In this document: positions 36,880 through 47,652 of the stretch, piece after piece
How positions within the stretch are numbered: the first letter of the stretch is position 1
Layout of the letters: every line of letters begins with the position of its first letter
Origin: Tenacibaculum sp. 190524A02b
GTDB taxonomy: Bacteria; Bacteroidota; Bacteroidia; Flavobacteriales; Flavobacteriaceae
Length of the DNA: 64,000 nt
Direction of reading: 5' to 3'
NCBI RefSeq assembly: GCF_964036645.1
Contig: NZ_OZ038525.1
Location: 2,843,501-2,907,500 of the forward strand
Program-made: the position numbers and the translations under genes
Notes under the pieces: generated by a model
Told to the model about the DNA's origin: nothing
Database searches by the model: none
Seen by the model: the letters and a program-made list of their open reading frames with translations, nothing else

Positions 36880-37326
36880 TTAAGAAAGCTTTGCTTTTAC
36901 AATTGTAGATATTGTTTTTCCATCTGCTTGTCCTGCTAATTTCTTAGAAACTATCCCCATTACTTTCCCCATGTCTTTCATTCCATTTGCGTTTATTTCT
37001 TCTATAACCGCAACTACAACTTCCTCAATAACCTCATCACTTAAAGCCTCAGGTAAAAACTGTTCTAACACTGCTGCTTCGGCTAATTCTGGTTCAGCTA
37101 GATCTTCTCTACCTTGTTCTTGAAAAACCTGAGCACTGTCTTTTCTTTGTTTTACTTGCTTCTGTACAATCTTTAACTCTTCTTCAGATGAAATTTCTCC
37201 AGCTCCACTTTCAGTATTTGCCAACATAAATGCCGATTTTAATGCTCTTAAAGCTGTTAAAGCTACGGTGTCTTTTGACTTCATAGCCTCCTTCATTTTA
37301 CTCATTACTTCTTGTTGTACACTCAT
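36880..37326 (-). CDS. yqeY: GatB/YqeY domain protein
   Basis: This 148-residue cytosolic protein covers the YqeY family for its whole length: MKEAMKSKDTVALTALRALKSA at the N-terminus and ANGMKDMGKVMGIVSKKLAGQADG near the C-terminus. YqeY resembles the tail domain of the GatB amidotransferase subunit, which binds tRNA; its own role is not well established. It follows ftsZ but is separated from it by a terminator, and tRNA-Arg lies directly downstream. Confidence 0.9.
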   Translation of the reverse strand: MSVQQEVMSKMKEAMKSKDTVALTALRALKSAFMLANTESGAGEISSEEELKIVQKQVKQRKDSAQVFQEQGREDLAEPELAEAAVLEQFLPEALSDEVIEEVVVAVIEEINANGMKDMGKVMGIVSKKLAGQADGKTISTIVKAKLS

Positions 37327-37343
37327 AATTAAATTTATTTCGT

Positions 37344-37370
37344 AAAAAATTCCCGATTTCTCGGGAATTT
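37344..37370 (-). terminator. Terminator of the dcw cluster after ftsZ
   Basis: AAATTCCCGA (37347-37356) and TCGGGAATTT (37361-37370) form a perfect 10-bp stem with a 4-nt loop, and the minus-strand transcript ends in a T tract. It sits between ftsZ and yqeY. Confidence 0.9.
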
Positions 37371-37392
37371 AAATTTATCTATTTTTTTGTTA

Positions 37393-39276
37393 TTAATCTA
37401 CATTATCATGTAAAAAAGAATTATTAGAACGCTCTAAACCATCATTTTCCGTATTTAAAGCTGTATCAGATTTACTAATATCTCTATTAGCATCTATATC
37501 AACTCCCAGCCTTTTATAAGCAGGTTGACGTTCAATTTCATCTATATTTTTACTTACTTGATCAGCAAACTTATAATTAAACCCTTTCATTTTCTCTCTT
37601 CTTTCTTGCGCTCTTTTTTGCAATTCTGAAATTGTAAAACTTAAAGGCGAAGCTTCTTCATTTGATAAATCTTCAGCCTTTTCCTCCTTAACTTTTGTTT
37701 TCACTTCAAAGTTTAAAGCTGCATCTTCTTCATGTTTTATTGAAGGTGTAGAACTTTTACCAATGGTAGGCTCAGCACTAAAATCATCTAAAACATAACG
37801 TTTTTTTACCTCTTGTACTACAGGCTTAGGTTTTATTTCTTCTGCTTGTACATCTATCTTTTTTATCTGTTCAGTTGTTTCTACTAATGTTGCTTCTGGC
37901 TTAATTTCTTCATATGAATTCAAAGGCAAGTCAAACAGTAAATCCTGCTGAATGTATTGCTGCTTAGGCTTCTCTTTGACCTCTTTTTTCTTTTCGGAAA
38001 CATTCGTTATTATAAAGTCATCTTCTGAAATACTTTCAATAGCTATTTCGTCATAAACAACATTAATGTTTTTTATTGCTTCAGTAGTAGGTATTATACC
38101 TAGCTTTGACTTTGGTTCTTCTTCTACCTCGTCTTTTAAAACATGAATTACTTTTTCCTCTACCTTAGTAGTTAAAGGTTCATCAATAGCTGGAGCCTTT
38201 TTTATCTTTTGCTCATCAAAAGTATACGTTGCTTTTTGTTCATCTTCTAAAGTATGAACAATTTTCTTTACTTCTGTATTTGTTATGTTGCCTTGTTGAT
38301 CTGCTGCAAAACCAGTAGCTACTACTGTTACTGCAATTCCATCTTCTAAACTTTCATCTTCACCAATACCCATAATAATATTGGCATCATAACCAGCTTC
38401 TTCTTGGATATAATCATTGATTTCTCCTATTTCATCTAAGGTAACTTCGTTAGCTCCAGAAACAATGAGTAGTAAAACATTTTTAGCCCCAGTAATTTTA
38501 TTATCATTCAACAATGGAGAATCTAATGCCTTTACAATTGCGCTTTTAGCTCTATTAGCTCCTGTTTCTTTAGCTGACCCCATAATTGCAGTACCACTAT
38601 CAGAAAGCACTGTTTTAGCATCATGTAAATCTATATTTTGCTTATAATGATGCGTAATTACCTCTGCTATCCCTTTAGCTGCTGTTGCTAAAACCTCATC
38701 GGCTTTTGAAAAACCTGCTTTAAAACCTAAATTCCCGTATACTTCTCGTAATTTATTATTATTAATTACGATTAGAGAATCTACATTCTTTCTTAACTCA
38801 TCTATTCCTTTTTGAGCTTGTTTTGAGCGCATTCTTCCTTCAAACTGAAATGGCATAGTAACAATTCCTACTGTTAATATATCCATATCTTTAGCAATTC
38901 TTGCAATGATAGGTGCTGCACCAGTCCCGGTACCACCTCCCATACCTGCAGTAATAAATACCATTTTGGTATGTGTACTTAACATTTGCTGAATTTCTTG
39001 AATACTTTCAGCAGCTGCTTGTGCTCCAATTTCAGGATTTGCTCCTGCTCCTAACCCTGATGTTAAATGGGCTCCTAATTGTATTTTATTAGGTATTGGA
39101 CTATTTTCTAATGCCTGGGCATCGGTATTACAAATTACGAAATCTACTCCGTGAATTTGCTTACTATACATGTGGTTTACTGCATTGCTACCTCCCCCAC
39201 CTACACCAATAACTTTAATGGCGTTTGACTGTGTTTTAGGCATGTCAAATGAAATGTTATCAAATTCTGCGCTCAT
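37393..39276 (-). CDS. ftsZ: Cell-division GTPase FtsZ with a long C-terminal extension
   Basis: This 627-residue tubulin homologue forms the division ring. The nucleotide loop GVGGGGSNAVNHM is at 24-36, the tubulin signature GGGTGTG is at 113-119, and the GTPase core ends near residue 320. About 300 residues of mostly acidic, Glu/Lys/Pro-rich linker follow, longer than the linker of E. coli FtsZ (383 residues in total). A conserved-looking peptide (RQPAYKRLGVDI, about 583-594) is followed by a further polar tail of about 33 residues. It is the last gene of the dcw cluster, 100 bp after ftsA, and is followed by a terminator. Confidence 0.97.
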   Translation of the reverse strand: MSAEFDNISFDMPKTQSNAIKVIGVGGGGSNAVNHMYSKQIHGVDFVICNTDAQALENSPIPNKIQLGAHLTSGLGAGANPEIGAQAAAESIQEIQQMLSTHTKMVFITAGMGGGTGTGAAPIIARIAKDMDILTVGIVTMPFQFEGRMRSKQAQKGIDELRKNVDSLIVINNNKLREVYGNLGFKAGFSKADEVLATAAKGIAEVITHHYKQNIDLHDAKTVLSDSGTAIMGSAKETGANRAKSAIVKALDSPLLNDNKITGAKNVLLLIVSGANEVTLDEIGEINDYIQEEAGYDANIIMGIGEDESLEDGIAVTVVATGFAADQQGNITNTEVKKIVHTLEDEQKATYTFDEQKIKKAPAIDEPLTTKVEEKVIHVLKDEVEEEPKSKLGIIPTTEAIKNINVVYDEIAIESISEDDFIITNVSEKKKEVKEKPKQQYIQQDLLFDLPLNSYEEIKPEATLVETTEQIKKIDVQAEEIKPKPVVQEVKKRYVLDDFSAEPTIGKSSTPSIKHEEDAALNFEVKTKVKEEKAEDLSNEEASPLSFTISELQKRAQERREKMKGFNYKFADQVSKNIDEIERQPAYKRLGVDIDANRDISKSDTALNTENDGLERSNNSFLHDNVD

Positions 39277-39376
39277 AATAACTTTTCTTCTAATTTAATT
39301 TGGTTTTCAACTCCTTTTTTAGGGGAAAAAATGGGAGTTATTTTTTAACTACTACTAATACTATATCTTTAAATAT

Positions 39377-40711
39377 TTACTCTGCATTATCTAAAAATTC
39401 CTTGAATCTTTCTGTAAACTTTTCAAAAAATGATTTAGATTTTTGTTTCGGTATTTCTTTTTCTTCAATTGGTTCTTCTTTTACTTCTTCTTCTATTCTT
39501 CTTTCAAAAACTGGTTCTTCAGGTATTTCTTCAACAGCTTCTTCTTTGACCTGTTTATCTAAGCCTTCCATTAACAACCCGACTGCTGTTGCGTAAGCTG
39601 GACTAGATAAAACATCATCAGAATCACCTGCTAAATGTTCATTAGGATACCCTATTCTAACATCCATACCCGTTATATATTCTACTAACTGTCTTAAATG
39701 TTTTAATTGTGAGCCTCCTCCTGTTAAAACAATCCCTGCAATTAATTTACCTTTTTGAGTTTCGTGTCCGTAATTTTTTATTTCTAAATACACGTGCTCA
39801 ATGATTTCTTGTACACGTGCATGTATTATTTTAGATAAATTTTTTAAGGTTATTTCCTTAGGTTCTCTACCTCTTAAACCTGGAATAGAAACAATCTCAG
39901 TTTCTTTGTTCTCTCCAGGCCATGCCGAACCAAATTTTACTTTTAGAAGTTCAGCTTGTTTTTCTATAATAGAGCATCCTTCTTTTATATCCTCTGTAAT
40001 TACATTTCCTCCAAAAGGAATTACAGCGGTATGCCTTATGATTCCATCTTTAAAAATGGCCAAATCAGTGGTACCTCCACCTATATCAATTAGCGCAACC
40101 CCTGCTTCTTTTTCTTCCTGACTTAATACCGCTGATGCTGATGCTAAAGGCTCCAGTGTTATATCTGCTAGTCCTAAACCTGCACTTTTCACACACCTAC
40201 CAATATTTCTTATAGAAGATACTTGCCCAACCACAACGTGAAAATTAGCTTCAAGTCTTCCTCCATACATTCCTATTGGCTCCTTTATTTCTGGTTGACT
40301 GTCTACTTTATATTCTTGTGGTAATACATGTATAATTTCTTCTCCAGGCAGCATCACTAATTTATGAACCTGACTTATTAAACTTTCTATATCCTCATCA
40401 TCAATTACCTCATCTGCCTTATCTCTTGTGATGTAATCACTGTGATGTAAACTTCGTATATGTTGACCCGCAATCCCAACTACAACATCTTCTATTTGCT
40501 GTCCCGAAACACTCTGTGCTTCATCTACTGCTTGTTGAATGGATTGGATAGTTTGTGTAATGTTATTTACCACGCCTCGTTTTACACCTAAACTTTTCGC
40601 TTTTCCTATACCTAAAACTTCGAGTTTTCCATATTCGTTTTTGCGTCCAATCATGGCAACAATCTTGGTTGTACCAATATCTAATCCAACTGCTATTTTA
40701 TTGTTTTCCAT
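39377..40711 (-). CDS. ftsA: Cell-division protein FtsA
   Basis: This 444-residue actin-like ATPase tethers FtsZ to the membrane. The N-terminal motif VGLDIGTTKIVAMIG, the DIGGGTTDLAIFKDG motif and GIVLTGGGSQLKHLRQLVEYITG fit the actin fold. The C-terminal part after about 395 is an acidic linker ending in a short amphipathic-looking helix (KSFFEKFTERFKEFLDNA), the expected membrane anchor. The start at 40711 (MENNKIAVGLD) matches family N-termini; an ATG 24 bp upstream lies deeper in ftsQ. It overlaps ftsQ by 14 bp. Confidence 0.96.
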   Translation of the reverse strand: MENNKIAVGLDIGTTKIVAMIGRKNEYGKLEVLGIGKAKSLGVKRGVVNNITQTIQSIQQAVDEAQSVSGQQIEDVVVGIAGQHIRSLHHSDYITRDKADEVIDDEDIESLISQVHKLVMLPGEEIIHVLPQEYKVDSQPEIKEPIGMYGGRLEANFHVVVGQVSSIRNIGRCVKSAGLGLADITLEPLASASAVLSQEEKEAGVALIDIGGGTTDLAIFKDGIIRHTAVIPFGGNVITEDIKEGCSIIEKQAELLKVKFGSAWPGENKETEIVSIPGLRGREPKEITLKNLSKIIHARVQEIIEHVYLEIKNYGHETQKGKLIAGIVLTGGGSQLKHLRQLVEYITGMDVRIGYPNEHLAGDSDDVLSSPAYATAVGLLMEGLDKQVKEEAVEEIPEEPVFERRIEEEVKEEPIEEKEIPKQKSKSFFEKFTERFKEFLDNAE

Positions 40712-41438
40712 CTTGATTTTGTTTTGTGCACACAACTTGATTGTGATACTTTACATTTATTGTTTTATACTTTTTTATAGAACCATCTAATAATGCTTTA
40801 TTATAAAAAGCTTTTAGCTTTTTAAACTTGATTTTTGCTTTTTCTAAATTTCCAAAAACCACCTTATAGCTGCCTGTACGAACTGTAAAAACATATTCGT
40901 TTTGAGCATTTCTTTCAATTGCGATAATTTCTTTTGTAAAAAAATCATCACTTAAAATAATTTCTATTAACTGAGTTAGTTCTTTGATTTCTTCAGTACC
41001 CTCTACCCCAAAAACTAATGGCACTCGAGCTGAAAAATTGCTAGACAAAGGCATTTTAACTCCATACTTATCAACATAATAAGAGGTACCTTTATCAACA
41101 ATTCGGGCTATAGCTTTACGCTGCTTTATTAGCGTTTTCAACTCTCCGTTAATCGTTAAAAAAACGGTTGCTTCTTCAACATAGGGGTTTGCTGAAACAT
41201 TGGCTTCTAGAGAGTGTAAATCTACTACTCTTTTTGCTTGGTTTTTAACAAATTCCTCATTTTGTATTAACAATTTATCAACCGCGTTGTGTGTCAGAAA
41301 GTTATTATCACCAGCTCTAAACTCCACTACTGTGTTTTTCACTTTTTTATGTCCGTTTCTTTTAGAAGCAAACCCATATAAAAAGAACAAAAACGCCATT
41401 AACACAATAAATGATATGTAAACTATTACTTTTTTCAC
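40698..41438 (-). CDS. ftsQ: Cell-division protein FtsQ
   Basis: This 246-residue bitopic membrane protein has one N-terminal hydrophobic segment (about 4-24) and a periplasmic domain with a POTRA/FtsQ-like region (VVDLHSLEANVSANPYVEEATVFL). It links early and late divisome proteins. Sequence similarity in this family is low; the call rests on topology, length and its place between murC and ftsA. It overlaps murC by 4 bp and ftsA by 14 bp. Confidence 0.88.
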   Translation of the reverse strand: MKKVIVYISFIVLMAFLFFLYGFASKRNGHKKVKNTVVEFRAGDNNFLTHNAVDKLLIQNEEFVKNQAKRVVDLHSLEANVSANPYVEEATVFLTINGELKTLIKQRKAIARIVDKGTSYYVDKYGVKMPLSSNFSARVPLVFGVEGTEEIKELTQLIEIILSDDFFTKEIIAIERNAQNEYVFTVRTGSYKVVFGNLEKAKIKFKKLKAFYNKALLDGSIKKYKTINVKYHNQVVCTKQNQDGKQ

Positions 41439-42787
41439 ACCTTCGCTTTAAATTTTCTAACTAACTTTTCTTTTGCTTCCTCTATCATTAAACCTATATC
41501 TCCAGCTCCAAGCATCACTATTATTTTTTTATCTGTTTTTAAAATTTTTTCCAGCATCTTTTCCTTACTAACCAGCTGCTTGTTTTCTATAGTCATTTTA
41601 TTTAATAACCATGAAGAAGTAACTCCTTCAATAGGCAACTCTCTTGCTGGATAAATATCCAATAGTACAACTTCATCAAACTTTGATAATTCTTTCGCGA
41701 AATCGTCAATAAAATCACGAGTTCTACTAAATAAATGTGGCTGAAATACTGCCAATACCTCTTCTTCTGGATATAATTCTCTAACAGAAGCTTCAACCGC
41801 TTTAATTTCTGTTGGATGATGTGCATAGTCATCAATTAACACAACATCCTCTGTTTTTATTTTATAAGAAAATCTTCTTTTAACCCCCTTAAATGTTTTT
41901 AATTGTTCTTTTATTGTTTCTTCTGAAACACCATATACATCTGCCATTGCTAGGGCCGCTAAAGCATTCATAAGATTATGTCTCCCTGGTAATGAAAATG
42001 TTAAATTTTCAATTTTCTTGGTTGGTGTTTTTACGTTAAACAAATAGCTTCCATTTACTATTTGCACATCATACGCTTCATACCCCGCATCTTCTTCTAT
42101 TGCATATGTAATTCCATCAAGCGGCAACCCTTTTGCTACAATTAAAACATCATTAACCTTTGCCGAAAAATCTCTAAAAGATTCTTCTAAAAAAGCTTCT
42201 TCGCCATATATATCAAGATGATCTGCATCCATAGAGGTAATACAAGCTATGTCCGGCGATAATTTCAAAAAAGATCGATCAAATTCATCTGCTTCAACTA
42301 CTGAAACCTCACTTTCTCCTAGAATCAAATTAGAGTTATAATTTTCTGCAATCCCTCCTAGAAATGAAGTTCCTCCTTGAGATTGCATTATATGTCCTAA
42401 AATAGAGGATGTAGTTGTTTTTCCATGTGTTCCAGCTACTGCTAAACAAAAAGTATCTTTAGTTATCTCTCCTAAAATTTCTGATCTTTTTAAAATCAAA
42501 TAGTCATTACTCTTAAAATAAGAAAGTTCTTGATGACTAGAAGGTATTGCTGGTGTATAAACAACAACCGTAACTTCCTTATTCAAAAATGATAATGGAA
42601 TATTTTTAACTGCATCTTCAAAATGAATTGCCACATCTATTTGCAACAACGCATCTGTGATAGGTGTTGCTACTTTATCATATCCCGCGACATTTTTTCC
42701 ATGTACTGCAAAATATCTAGCAATAGCACTCATTCCTATTCCTCCTATCCCTACAAAGTAAATATTTTCGATTTTCCTTAATTCCAT
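41435..42787 (-). CDS. murC: UDP-N-acetylmuramate--L-alanine ligase
   Basis: This 450-residue cytosolic ATP-dependent ligase adds L-Ala to UDP-MurNAc, the first step in building the stem peptide. The N-terminal Rossmann motif is YFVGIGGIGMSAIARYF, the ATP loop is AVAGTHGKTTTSSILGH (about 114-130), and the Mur ligase motif DDYAHHPTEI is in the last third. It starts 26 bp after murG and ends overlapping ftsQ by 4 bp. Confidence 0.96.
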   Translation of the reverse strand: MELRKIENIYFVGIGGIGMSAIARYFAVHGKNVAGYDKVATPITDALLQIDVAIHFEDAVKNIPLSFLNKEVTVVVYTPAIPSSHQELSYFKSNDYLILKRSEILGEITKDTFCLAVAGTHGKTTTSSILGHIMQSQGGTSFLGGIAENYNSNLILGESEVSVVEADEFDRSFLKLSPDIACITSMDADHLDIYGEEAFLEESFRDFSAKVNDVLIVAKGLPLDGITYAIEEDAGYEAYDVQIVNGSYLFNVKTPTKKIENLTFSLPGRHNLMNALAALAMADVYGVSEETIKEQLKTFKGVKRRFSYKIKTEDVVLIDDYAHHPTEIKAVEASVRELYPEEEVLAVFQPHLFSRTRDFIDDFAKELSKFDEVVLLDIYPARELPIEGVTSSWLLNKMTIENKQLVSKEKMLEKILKTDKKIIVMLGAGDIGLMIEEAKEKLVRKFKAKV

Positions 42788-42813
42788 TCCTAAATTAGCA
42801 TCTTTAATAATAC

Positions 42814-43908
42814 TTAATTAGCTACTATCTTTACTATTTGATTTACAATATCATTGGTTGCATTTGGTAATGCTAACACTTTTATATTCTCGCTTAAACT
42901 TTCCTGTTTACCTTTATCTTTTAAAAGCGACTCTAGTACAACTGAAAACGTATCTAACTCATTTTCTTTTATTAGTATTGCTCCGTGCTTATCTACAATT
43001 GCTTTTGCATTTTTTGTTTGATGATCTTCAGCTACATTGGGTGAAGGAATAAAAATGGTTGGTTTACCAACTATACACAATTCAGACACTGAACTTGCCC
43101 CTGCTCTAGACACAATAAAGTCCGCCGCTGCATACGCTAAATCCATTCTATTCAAGAACTGATGTACTTGCACATTTTCAACTTCTGAGTACTTCTTATA
43201 CTCATCAACATATAACTTTCCACATTGCCATATCAATTGAATATTTTGCTCTTTAAAAAATTCTAGTTCAGCTTCTATTAATTGATTGACTCTTCTTGCT
43301 CCTAAACTTCCTCCTAAAACAAGTATCGTTTTCTTTTTAGTATCCAACTTAAAAAACTGCTTTCCTTCTTCTTCTTTGGTATGAATAAACAATAAATCTT
43401 GCCTTACAGGATTTCCTGTTTTAACTATCTTTTCTAATGGAAAAAATCGTTCCAAATTATCATAAGCAACACATATCTTTTGTGCTTTTTTTGCTAGTAA
43501 TTTATTAGTAATCCCTGGATATGAATTTTGTTCTTGAATAAGTGTTGGTATTCCTTTTTTATTAGCCATCATTAATGTAGGCCCACTAGCAAAGCCTCCA
43601 GTCCCTACAGCTACATCTGGTTTAAATTTTCTAATTATTGAATTTGCTTTCCATAAGCTTGATAATAACTTAAACGGAAACATTAAATTTTTTACTGTAA
43701 TCTTCCTTTGTATTCCAGAAATCCACAACCCTTTAATATCATAACCTGCCTGAGGTACTTTTTCCATTTCCATTTTATCTTTAGCACCAACAAATAAAAT
43801 AGTGGCTTCTGGATAACGAAGTTTTATTTCATTTGCTATAGCTATTGCTGGATAAATATGACCTCCAGTTCCTCCTCCGCTTATGATAACATTAATCGAT
43901 TGTTTCAT
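42814..43908 (-). CDS. murG: UDP-N-acetylglucosamine--undecaprenyl-P-P-MurNAc-peptide transferase
   Basis: This 364-residue peripheral membrane glycosyltransferase of the GT-B fold makes lipid II from lipid I. Visible motifs are [17 protein letters not shown] at the N-terminus, [16 protein letters not shown], and [25 protein letters not shown] for UDP-GlcNAc binding. It overlaps ftsW by 17 bp, so the two are coupled. Confidence 0.96.
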   Translation of the reverse strand: MKQSINVIISGGGTGGHIYPAIAIANEIKLRYPEATILFVGAKDKMEMEKVPQAGYDIKGLWISGIQRKITVKNLMFPFKLLSSLWKANSIIRKFKPDVAVGTGGFASGPTLMMANKKGIPTLIQEQNSYPGITNKLLAKKAQKICVAYDNLERFFPLEKIVKTGNPVRQDLLFIHTKEEEGKQFFKLDTKKKTILVLGGSLGARRVNQLIEAELEFFKEQNIQLIWQCGKLYVDEYKKYSEVENVQVHQFLNRMDLAYAAADFIVSRAGASSVSELCIVGKPTIFIPSPNVAEDHQTKNAKAIVDKHGAILIKENELDTFSVVLESLLKDKGKQESLSENIKVLALPNATNDIVNQIVKIVAN

Positions 43909-45082
43909 GTAAAATATCTAAAGGATTATCATCTAATATTGTTTCTTCAGTTTCATCTTTTGATGCACTTACACTTAAAATCATTCCCATTGCAAAACAA
44001 GTCATCCAAATAGAGGTACCTCCACTACTTATCAAAGGCAAGGTTTGCCCTGTAACTGGTAAAATATTTACTGCAACAGCCATATTAATCATAGCTTGAA
44101 AAACTATAGGAATCCCTACTCCTATTACCATAAGTGTACCAAAAATGGTATTTGCTTTTTTTACTGTTATTAAAATCCTAAACAATAGTAAAAAATAAAT
44201 AAAAACCACTAAAAAAGCTCCAACTAAACCATACTCTTCTACAATTATTGCATAAATAAAATCAGAAGAAGATTGTGGTAAAAAACTTTTTTGCACACTC
44301 TTTCCTGGCCCTTTACCTATTGGTCCACCAGTAGCTATGGCTATTTTTGCCTTTTCTACTTGGTAACCCTCTGCTCCATCTGACTTTGAAAAATTCTCTA
44401 ATCTATTTTGCCAAGTATTAATACGATTTGGCATTGCGTCTGGAAAAGCTTTTGCTACCAAAATAAAAAACAGCAACGAAAACAACCCAATTGCCAAAAT
44501 ATAACCTATATATTTAAGAGGGTATCCTCCAATATAAGCTAACAATAAAATCATGCTAAAAAATATGGCTGTGGTAGAAAAGTTTGCTGGTAGTATTAAA
44601 ACCAAAACCATACCTACCGGTAACCATAACTGCAATAAACTTTCTCTAAATTGTATCGCTTTTTCTTTATTTTTAGCTAAATACCTAGCTACATATACCA
44701 TTAAAACCAACCCTGCCAATGTAGACGTTTGAAAACCTATCCCTACAAATGGAATTCTAATCCATCTACTAGCATTTGCTCCCTCAATAACAGTTCCTTG
44801 AGCTATGGTAAATATTAAAAGTAAAATAACAACAGGCAGCATCAACACCGAACCTCCACTAAAATACCTATAAGGAACCTTATGCACCGCGTAAATTATA
44901 GCAAACCCAGTTATTAATAATACAATATGTTTTATTAAGTGTCCTATTGTAGAACCATTCCCAACTACATATACTAAATTTGTACTTGCACTGTATACTG
45001 GCATAAATGAAAATATTGCCAATACAGTTACTATTGCCCATATTGCCCTATCTCCTTTTATATGTTTGAAAATGGATTTCAT
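43892..45082 (-). CDS. ftsW: Peptidoglycan glycosyltransferase FtsW
   Basis: This 396-residue SEDS-family polymerase has about ten hydrophobic segments. It polymerises lipid II at the septum with its partner FtsI. Diagnostic motifs include [39 protein letters not shown] and [17 protein letters not shown]. It lies 5 bp after murD and overlaps murG. Its place next to the other division genes favours FtsW over RodA. Confidence 0.95.
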   Translation of the reverse strand: MKSIFKHIKGDRAIWAIVTVLAIFSFMPVYSASTNLVYVVGNGSTIGHLIKHIVLLITGFAIIYAVHKVPYRYFSGGSVLMLPVVILLLIFTIAQGTVIEGANASRWIRIPFVGIGFQTSTLAGLVLMVYVARYLAKNKEKAIQFRESLLQLWLPVGMVLVLILPANFSTTAIFFSMILLLAYIGGYPLKYIGYILAIGLFSLLFFILVAKAFPDAMPNRINTWQNRLENFSKSDGAEGYQVEKAKIAIATGGPIGKGPGKSVQKSFLPQSSSDFIYAIIVEEYGLVGAFLVVFIYFLLLFRILITVKKANTIFGTLMVIGVGIPIVFQAMINMAVAVNILPVTGQTLPLISSGGTSIWMTCFAMGMILSVSASKDETEETILDDNPLDILHETID

Positions 45083-45087
45083 TTATA

Positions 45088-46422
45088 TTACAAATTTCTT
45101 ACAGCTTCTTTAAACTTAACACCTCTATCTTCATAACTCTCAAACAAATCAAAGCTTGCACAAGCTGGAGATAACAATACCGCATCTCCTTTTTTAGCTA
45201 TTTTATGTGCTACTTTTACTGCTTCTTCTGCACCCGCTGTTTCTACTAGAATATCTACTACATTCTGAAATGTATTTATAATTTTATGATTATCTAACCC
45301 TAAACAAACGATACCTTTTACCTTTTCTCTAACTAACGGCAATAAATCTTCATAATCATTTCCTTTATCCACTCCACCAACAATCCAAACTGTTGGGCTA
45401 TCCATACATTCTAATGCATAATAAGCTGCATTAACATTAGTTGCTTTACTATCATTTATATATTGAACTCCATTTATTTTCAATACATTTTCCAAACGAT
45501 GTTCTACACCTTCAAAGTCTGACAAACTTTCTGCTATTGTTTGTTTTCTTACTTTCAACAACCTTGCTGCCATTGCAGCAGCCATTGCATTTTTTGTGTT
45601 ATGTTTTCCCTGTAACTTTAAGTCTGCAACACTCATTATAACTTCCTCTGTATTTATTTTTAATATTATTTTGTCATCTCTTAGAAAAGCTCCTTTTCTC
45701 AGCTCTTTCTCTATTGAAAAAGGCATTAATTGAGCTTTTACATCATTATTATTTAACCAATTACATATAACCTCATCATCTTCATCATATATCAAATAAT
45801 CTTTATCAGTTTGATTTTTTGTTATACGAAATTTTGACGCAATGTATTTCTCAAAATCGTAATCATACCTATCTAAATGATCAGGCGTAATGTTAGTTAT
45901 TATAGCTATGTGAGAATTAAACGACTCAATTCCATCTAATTGAAAACTGCTTAATTCCAACACATAATTAGTATACTCTTGCTCCGCTACTTGCTGCGCA
46001 AAACTATCTCCAATATTTCCTGCTACCCCTACATTTATCCCAGCATTATTAAGCAAATGATGCGTAAGCAAAGTAGTGGTAGTTTTTCCGTTTGAACCTG
46101 TTATACCAACAACACTAGCTTTTGTATATGATTTAGCAAACTCAATTTCTGAAATAACAGGAACTCCTTTTTCTTTTAACTTTTGGATTAAAGCTACTTT
46201 ATCAGGAATACCTGGGCTCTTCATCACTACATCTGCATTGTAAATCTTTTGTTCAGTATGCTGATTTTCTTCAAAATCTATTTCATTATGTAATAGAACT
46301 TTTTTATATTTTTCTGTAATTGTTCCTTTATCAGAAACAAAAACTCGCCATCCTTTTTGCTTTCCTAAAAGCGCTGTTCCTACACCGCTTTCACCACCAC
46401 CTAACACAACCAATTTTTTCAT
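45088..46422 (-). CDS. murD: UDP-N-acetylmuramoylalanine--D-glutamate ligase
   Basis: This 444-residue ligase adds D-Glu to UDP-MurNAc-L-Ala. The N-terminus has VVLGGGESGVGTALLGKQKG, the ATP loop is GITGSNGKTTTTLLTHHLL (about 108-126), and the ligase motif YINDSKATNVNAAYYAL follows, with LLSPACASFDLFESYEDRG at the C-terminus. The start codon directly follows the mraY stop (46423). Confidence 0.96.
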   Translation of the reverse strand: MKKLVVLGGGESGVGTALLGKQKGWRVFVSDKGTITEKYKKVLLHNEIDFEENQHTEQKIYNADVVMKSPGIPDKVALIQKLKEKGVPVISEIEFAKSYTKASVVGITGSNGKTTTTLLTHHLLNNAGINVGVAGNIGDSFAQQVAEQEYTNYVLELSSFQLDGIESFNSHIAIITNITPDHLDRYDYDFEKYIASKFRITKNQTDKDYLIYDEDDEVICNWLNNNDVKAQLMPFSIEKELRKGAFLRDDKIILKINTEEVIMSVADLKLQGKHNTKNAMAAAMAARLLKVRKQTIAESLSDFEGVEHRLENVLKINGVQYINDSKATNVNAAYYALECMDSPTVWIVGGVDKGNDYEDLLPLVREKVKGIVCLGLDNHKIINTFQNVVDILVETAGAEEAVKVAHKIAKKGDAVLLSPACASFDLFESYEDRGVKFKEAVRNL

Positions 46423-47649
46423 TTACCTCAATTTTAGGGTAACAATAGCCAATACTGCTAACAAAACACCTACAATCCAAAACCTATTCACTATCTTACT
46501 TTCATGGTAACCACTTTTTTGATAATGATGATGTAATGGAGACATTTTAAAAACTCGCCTCCCTTCTCCATACTTCTTTTTAGTATACTTAAAGTAAGAT
46601 ACCTGTATCATTACTGATAAGTTTTCAGCCACAAAGATTCCTGCTAGAATAGGTAATAACAATTCTTTTCTTATCGCTATAGCAATTACTGCAATTATTC
46701 CTCCTATAGTTAAACTCCCCGTATCTCCCATAAACACCTGAGCTGGATACGTATTATACCATAAGAATCCCATTAACGCTCCTGCAAATGCGAAAATAAA
46801 CACTGTCATTTCACCAGAATTTGGGATATACATAACATCTAAATAATCTGCAAAAATTATATTTCCAGACACCCATGCAAATATTGCCAAAGCCACGACC
46901 ATTATAGCTGAAGTTCCTGCTGCCAACCCATCTATTCCATCTGTTAAATTTGCTCCATTAGAAATTCCCGTAACCAAAAATACCGTTACAAATATGAAGA
47001 TTATCCATCCATAGTCTCTATAGTTTTCGCCAAGAAAACTCAATGCTTTTGCATAATCCAACTCGTTATCTTTCAAAAAAGGCACTGTTGTTTTTGTTGA
47101 TTTATGAGCCTCTCCAAAAACTTTTCTTCTGCCGTTTTCAGAAACTACCTGTTCTTCTAAAGGAAGTTGTTCTTTTATGGTAACATCAGGATGAAAATAC
47201 AACATCGCCCCAACAATTACCCCTAAACCAACTTGACCCAAAACCTTGAATTTTCCTTTTAAACCCTGCTTATCTTTCTTAAAAACCTTTATATAATCAT
47301 CTGTAAAACCAATAACTCCCATCCAAAGAGTGGTTATTAAAAGAATAATGATGTAAATATTCTCCAGTTTTGCTAGTAACAATACCGGAACCAACGTTCC
47401 TAATATTATAATTACACCCCCCATTGTTGGTGTTCCTGCCTTTTGACTTTGTCCTTCTAAACCTAAATCTCTAATCGTTTCTCCTACCTGTTGTTTTCTA
47501 AGAAAATTAATTATTCGTTTCCCAAAAATCATGGTAATCAACAAAGACAATATAAAGGCTGCACCAGACCTGAATGTTATAAACTGAAATACACTAGCTC
47601 CAGTTAAATTAAACTCACTTTCTAAGTATTGAAAAATATAATACAACAT
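46423..47649 (-). CDS. mraY: Phospho-N-acetylmuramoyl-pentapeptide-transferase
   Basis: This 408-residue polytopic membrane enzyme makes lipid I from UDP-MurNAc-pentapeptide and undecaprenyl phosphate. Catalytic motifs are [32 protein letters not shown] and [15 protein letters not shown]. It is longer than E. coli MraY (360); a hydrophilic insert of about 50 residues (near 160-210; [20 protein letters not shown]) accounts for this and is usual in Bacteroidota. It lies 3 bp after murE. Confidence 0.96.
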   Translation of the reverse strand: MLYYIFQYLESEFNLTGASVFQFITFRSGAAFILSLLITMIFGKRIINFLRKQQVGETIRDLGLEGQSQKAGTPTMGGVIIILGTLVPVLLLAKLENIYIIILLITTLWMGVIGFTDDYIKVFKKDKQGLKGKFKVLGQVGLGVIVGAMLYFHPDVTIKEQLPLEEQVVSENGRRKVFGEAHKSTKTTVPFLKDNELDYAKALSFLGENYRDYGWIIFIFVTVFLVTGISNGANLTDGIDGLAAGTSAIMVVALAIFAWVSGNIIFADYLDVMYIPNSGEMTVFIFAFAGALMGFLWYNTYPAQVFMGDTGSLTIGGIIAVIAIAIRKELLLPILAGIFVAENLSVMIQVSYFKYTKKKYGEGRRVFKMSPLHHHYQKSGYHESKIVNRFWIVGVLLAVLAIVTLKLR

Positions 47650-47652
47650 TCG

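Noticed and set aside
40712..40735. Upstream ATG for ftsA
   Set aside because: The MCAQNKIK stretch lies inside ftsQ, and family members start at the MENNKIAVGLD-type sequence.
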